Of a stretch of DNA of 8,500 nucleotides, positions 5,549-8,500 are shown piece by piece; the stretch's first letter is position 1, and every line of letters begins with the position of its first letter. The notes under the pieces are model-generated. The model was given only the letters and a program-made list of their open reading frames with translations. It was not told the DNA's origin and searched no databases. Both the position numbers and the translations under genes were made by a program. Origin of the DNA: Paracoccaceae bacterium (GTDB lineage Bacteria; Pseudomonadota; Alphaproteobacteria; Rhodobacterales; Rhodobacteraceae); assembly GCA_026982275.1 (NCBI GenBank), contig JALSHK010000478.1:1-8500 (forward strand), in the 5' to 3' direction.

Positions 5549-6895
5549 ATGTCTAAATTTATAATGAACCGTCGTGGGTTGCTGAAAACCGGGGCCGCTG
5601 CCGGCGCCGGTATGGCGATGCCGACGATCCTGACGGCTGCCAGTCATGGTGGCTATACCAATGCGCCGACCGGCAGCACCGTAACGCTTGGCTTCAATGT
5701 GCCGCAATCCGGTCCGTATGCGGATGAGGGTGCTGACGAGCTTCGCGCCTATTATCTTGCCGTAAAGCACCTGAATGGCGAGGGTGATGGCGGAATGATG
5801 AACACGTTCTCGTCCAAAGAGCTGAAGGGTAACGGGATTTTGGGGCGCAAGGTTGAATATGTAACCGGCGACACCCAGACCAAATCCGACGCTGCGCGGG
5901 CATCCGCACAATCCATGATCCAGAAAGACGGCGCGGTGATGATCACCGGTGGTTCGTCATCGGGTGTTGCGGTTGCGGTGCAGGCGCTGTGCCAGGAAGC
6001 CGGCATTATCTTTATGGCGGGCTTGACCCACTCCAACGATACCACGGGCAAAGATAAAAAAGCCAATGGTTTCCGCCACTTCTTTAACAGCTATATGTCG
6101 GGTGCCGCTCTGGCGCCGGTGTTGGAAAGCGCCTATGGCAGTGATCGCAATGCCTATCACCTGACCGCTGATTATAACTGGGGCTGGACCACACAGGAAT
6201 CGATCGCCGCGGCGACCGAGGCCAAAGGCTGGACAACCGTTGCCAATGTGCTGACCCCGCTAACCACCACGGATTTCAGCTCCTATATCGCACCTGTGCT
6301 TAATTCCGGCGCGGATGTTCTGGTGCTGAACCATTATGGCGGCAATATGATCAACTCGTTGACTTCTGCGGTGCAGTTTGGCCTGCGGGACAGGCTGGTG
6401 AATGACAAGAACTTCGAGATTGTTGTGCCGCTTTACTCGCGCCTGATGGCAAAAGGTGCCGGTGAAAACGTGAAGGGCATCTATGGTTCGACCAACTGGC
6501 ACTGGTCGCTGCAGGATGAGGGTTCCAAAGCCTTTGTCAAATCCTTTGGTGAAGAATACGGCTTCCCGCCATCACAGGCCGCACACACGGTATATTGCCA
6601 GACCCTGCTTTATGCGGATGCTTGCGAGCGTGCCGGCACCCACCAGCCTTGTGCGGTGGTCGAAGCGCTTGAGGGCTTTGACTTTGACGGTCTGGGCAAT
6701 GGTCCTACGCATTATCGTGCGGGCGATCACCAGTGCTTCAAGGACGTTCTTGTGGTGCGCGGGAAAGAAAACCCGACATCCGAGTTTGACCTGCTGGAGA
6801 TCGTGGAAGTTACACCGCGGGCGCAGGTCGAGTATCCGGTGGATCACCCGATGATGGGTGACGGTGCCTTGGGCAACTGTAACAACGGCGGCTAA
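5549..6895 (+). CDS. ABC transporter substrate-binding protein, branched-chain amino acid/amide type (Peripla_BP_6), Tat-exported
   Basis: This 448-residue periplasmic protein captures the substrate for the LivH/LivM transporter downstream. The N-terminus has a twin-arginine motif (NRRGLLK, Arg8-Arg9), then an Ala/Gly-rich hydrophobic stretch ending near residue 32, so export in folded form by Tat is likely. The mature part opens with a strand and loop typical of type I binding folds (TVTLGFNVPQSGPYA) and keeps family features such as MITGGSSSGVAVAVQ and FMAGLTHSNDTT. The length suits the longer alphaproteobacterial members of this family. It has six Cys, most in the C-terminal half, one in the tail GNCNNGG, so disulfides are possible. 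It is the first gene of the operon, divergent from the ScfR-type regulator. The substrate cannot be read from sequence: a branched-chain or other amino acid, an amide or a carboxylate are all possible. Confidence 0.92.
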   Translation: MSKFIMNRRGLLKTGAAAGAGMAMPTILTAASHGGYTNAPTGSTVTLGFNVPQSGPYADEGADELRAYYLAVKHLNGEGDGGMMNTFSSKELKGNGILGRKVEYVTGDTQTKSDAARASAQSMIQKDGAVMITGGSSSGVAVAVQALCQEAGIIFMAGLTHSNDTTGKDKKANGFRHFFNSYMSGAALAPVLESAYGSDRNAYHLTADYNWGWTTQESIAAATEAKGWTTVANVLTPLTTTDFSSYIAPVLNSGADVLVLNHYGGNMINSLTSAVQFGLRDRLVNDKNFEIVVPLYSRLMAKGAGENVKGIYGSTNWHWSLQDEGSKAFVKSFGEEYGFPPSQAAHTVYCQTLLYADACERAGTHQPCAVVEALEGFDFDGLGNGPTHYRAGDHQCFKDVLVVRGKENPTSEFDLLEIVEVTPRAQVEYPVDHPMMGDGALGNCNNGG

Positions 6896-6917
6896 GTTTC
6901 CCCCTCGGGAAAACCTT

Positions 6918-6946
6918 CCGGTCGCGCATATGCGCGGCCGGCTTTT
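6918..6946 (+). terminator. intra-operon hairpin with short T-run (attenuating terminator)
   Basis: CCGGTCGCGC pairs with GCGCGGCCGG as a 10-bp stem (one G-T pair) around the loop ATAT, followed by C and TTTT. It lies 23 nt after the binding-protein stop. With a short T-run it is probably partial: it would protect the upstream mRNA end and lower permease expression relative to the binding protein. Confidence 0.7.
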
Positions 6947-6994
6947 CTGCAAAACCGCAGCTTTCATTTCATGTAAAACGGAGCAGGCCGAGCT

Positions 6995-8038
6995 ATGGAC
7001 GCCATCCTTCTGCAAATACTCAACGGGATCGACAAGGGCAGCGCCTATGCGTTGATCGCTTTGGGTCTGACCCTGATTTTCGGCACGCTTGGCGTGGTTA
7101 ACTTTACCCATGGCGCGCTTTTTATGCTTGGTGCCTTTGTGGCAGTGACCGTTGGCAAAGCCCTCGATATATCCAAGATCACCATTGACCCGACAAAGGT
7201 GGATTTCCTTGGCAATCCGGCCAAAATCAGAACGCCTTATGTGACGGAATGGTTCGGAGATTTCGGCTTTTGGCTGATCGAATGGTCGGTTCTGGTTTCG
7301 GTTATAGTTGCCATTCCGATTATGGTTCTGATCGGGATCATCATGGAGCGCGGCCTGATCAAGCATTTCTACAACCGCCCTCACGCAGACCAGATTCTGG
7401 TAACCTTCGGTTTGGCGATTGTATTGCAAAATATCATCAAAGCCGTATTCGGCGCCAACCCAATTCCGCAATCCGCCCCTGATTTGCTGCAAGGCTCGGT
7501 AGATTTTGGTGTGTTGATCGGCATGACCGAAAACGCGGTCATCTATCCGCTCTGGCGGCTGGTGTATTTTCTTTTCTCGATGGTTCTGATCGGCGGCGTA
7601 TTTGCCTTTTTGCGCTTTACCACCTTTGGTATGGTGGTGCGCGCGGGCATGGCGGATCGTGAAACCGTGGGTCTGATGGGGATCAATATCGACCGGCGGT
7701 TTACCATCATGTTTGGTGTCGCGGCTGCCGTGGCCGGGCTTGCCGGTGTGATGTATACACCCATTAGCCCGCCCAATTACCCTATGGGTATGGATTTCCT
7801 CGTGCTAAGCTTTGTGGTGGTTGTGGTTGGTGGCATGGGCAGTTTGCCCGGCGCTGTGCTGGCGGGCTTCCTGCTCGGCATTATCGAAAGCTTTGCCTCC
7901 ATGCCGCTGATCAAGGATGCGATTGCTTCCATAGGCTTGCCCAGCATTGACCAAATTATCATTTACCTCGTGGCTGTCGTCGTCTTGCTGGTTCGGCCTC
8001 GCGGGCTGATGGGCAAAGCTGGCATGATGGAGGATTAA
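6995..8038 (+). CDS. livH: branched-chain amino acid-type ABC transporter permease, LivH family
   Basis: This 347-residue inner-membrane permease forms the translocation channel with LivM. The N-terminal helix (about 15-50) carries the LivH signature GLTLIFGTLGVVNFTHGA. The cytoplasmic coupling segment lies near residues 208-252 (RAGMADRETVGLMGIN, followed by a Gly/Ala-rich helix VAAAVAGLAG). The C-terminal signature is GGMGSLPGAVLAGFLLGI, ending in LLVRPRGLMG. About eight membrane segments are apparent. At 347 residues it is longer than E. coli LivH (about 308), and most of the excess is a polar loop at about 57-90. It follows the hairpin after the binding protein, with a modest ribosome site (CGGAG or CAGG), and is separated from LivM by 4 nt. 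The gene symbol marks the family only; the substrate is not established. Confidence 0.93.
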   Translation: MDAILLQILNGIDKGSAYALIALGLTLIFGTLGVVNFTHGALFMLGAFVAVTVGKALDISKITIDPTKVDFLGNPAKIRTPYVTEWFGDFGFWLIEWSVLVSVIVAIPIMVLIGIIMERGLIKHFYNRPHADQILVTFGLAIVLQNIIKAVFGANPIPQSAPDLLQGSVDFGVLIGMTENAVIYPLWRLVYFLFSMVLIGGVFAFLRFTTFGMVVRAGMADRETVGLMGINIDRRFTIMFGVAAAVAGLAGVMYTPISPPNYPMGMDFLVLSFVVVVVGGMGSLPGAVLAGFLLGIIESFASMPLIKDAIASIGLPSIDQIIIYLVAVVVLLVRPRGLMGKAGMMED

Positions 8039-8042
8039 GGAC

Positions 8043-8500
8043 ATGACCATAATGAGAGATCGAACCCTTCTGATCATATTTACGCTGTTTGTTTTGGCAG
8101 CTCCGCTGATCTTTGCTCCTACCGGAGCGGCTTATCCGGACCTGTTGCAGCGCTTTGCCATTTATGGAATTTTTGCTATCGGCTTTAACATCCTGTTCGG
8201 CCTTACCGGATACCTCTCCTTTGGCCATGCGGCTTTTCTGGGGGTCGGCTCATATGCTGCGGTCTGGATGTTCAAGCTGCTGAGCATGAATATTCTGCCC
8301 GCGCTGCTTGTTTCTGTTGTGATGGCGGGTCTGTTTTCAGTGGTGATCGGCTATATCAGTTTGCGCCGCTCGGGGATCTATTTTTCGATCCTCACTCTGG
8401 CCTTGGCGCAAATGAGCTATGTTCTGGCCTATTCCGTTCTCACGCCATTGACCAATGGCGAAACCGGCTTGCAGCTGCGCCTTGATGATCCGCGAATTCT
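8043..8500 (+). CDS. livM: branched-chain amino acid-type ABC transporter permease, LivM family, truncated by window edge
   Basis: The first 152 codons of the second permease subunit are present; the frame is open at position 8500. A first hydrophobic segment (about 8-25) is followed by AIYGIFAIGFNILFG and the LivM signature GYLSFGHAAFLGVGSY at residues 56-71. Then come two more helices and the LRRSGIYFSILTLALAQ motif (from about 109), all characteristic of LivM. The ATG at 8043 is 4 nt after the LivH stop, with AAGGA close by and GGAGG (8029-8033) 9 nt upstream inside LivH, so translation is probably coupled. A second in-frame ATG at 8052 is less well placed. The two ATPases (LivG, LivF) would be expected beyond the right edge. 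The family is secure; the substrate is unknown. Confidence 0.93.
   Translation, partial: MTIMRDRTLLIIFTLFVLAAPLIFAPTGAAYPDLLQRFAIYGIFAIGFNILFGLTGYLSFGHAAFLGVGSYAAVWMFKLLSMNILPALLVSVVMAGLFSVVIGYISLRRSGIYFSILTLALAQMSYVLAYSVLTPLTNGETGLQLRLDDPRI

Noticed and set aside
6572..7492. 306-codon minus-strand frame opposite the binding protein and LivH
   Set aside because: It spans two well-supported plus-strand genes and the hairpin between them, and its product is Gln/His/Arg-rich with no domain.
1..8500. CRISPR arrays, tRNA or rRNA genes, insertion sequences, attachment sites
   Set aside because: I looked for regular spaced repeats, clover-leaf tRNA patterns, transposase frames and terminal inverted repeats on both strands and saw none. 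The window is almost fully occupied by ordinary coding sequence.

Overview
The window looks like chromosomal DNA from an alphaproteobacterium, most likely of the Rhodobacterales/Roseobacter group. The reasons are the moderately high GC coding bias, a twin-arginine-exported family-6 solute-binding protein followed by LivH/LivM permeases, an ScfR-type (DUF2083) regulator, and a symporter-histidine kinase paired with a single-domain response regulator. The lineage is inferred from gene content, not from a marker gene.

Left part (1-2938, minus strand): a tightly packed three-gene operon, read right to left. It encodes a single-domain response regulator, then a 76-residue two-helix membrane protein that overlaps it by ATGA, then after 3 nt a large sensor kinase that runs off the left edge. 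The kinase fuses an SLC5 (sodium:solute symporter) domain, a STAC-like linker, a signalling helix and a HisKA phospho-acceptor domain (His673). The layout resembles the CbrA and CrbS/MxtR kinases, which respond to nutrients or acetate.

Middle (2939-3980): a 160-bp divergent intergenic region, then a plus-strand surface-type lipoprotein gene whose C-terminus resembles the small beta-barrel of transferrin-binding-protein-like (Slam-type) lipoproteins.

Right part (4002-8500): a minus-strand XRE/ScfR-type regulator, convergent with the lipoprotein gene and divergent from an ABC transporter operon. That operon has a Tat-exported substrate-binding protein, an internal hairpin likely to lower downstream expression, LivH, and LivM (cut by the right edge). 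The 194-bp regulator/transporter gap holds several TTTAC/GTAAA inverted repeats and a near-match to the ScfR box.

The most unusual feature is in the regulator. Between its N-terminal HTH and C-terminal DUF2083 domain lies a segment that aligns without gaps to the HisKA domain of the sensor kinase at the other end of this window. By hand I count 23 identities in 51 positions, including the phospho-acceptor histidine. The catalytic ATPase domain and the zinc-peptidase HExxH motif usual in ScfR proteins are both absent. The working picture is a nutrient-responsive locus, perhaps for short-chain or other carboxylic acids or amino acids, with one membrane two-component sensor and one cytoplasmic acyl-CoA-type regulator carrying a borrowed or degenerate kinase dimerisation domain. 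The substrate and any cross-talk are inference.
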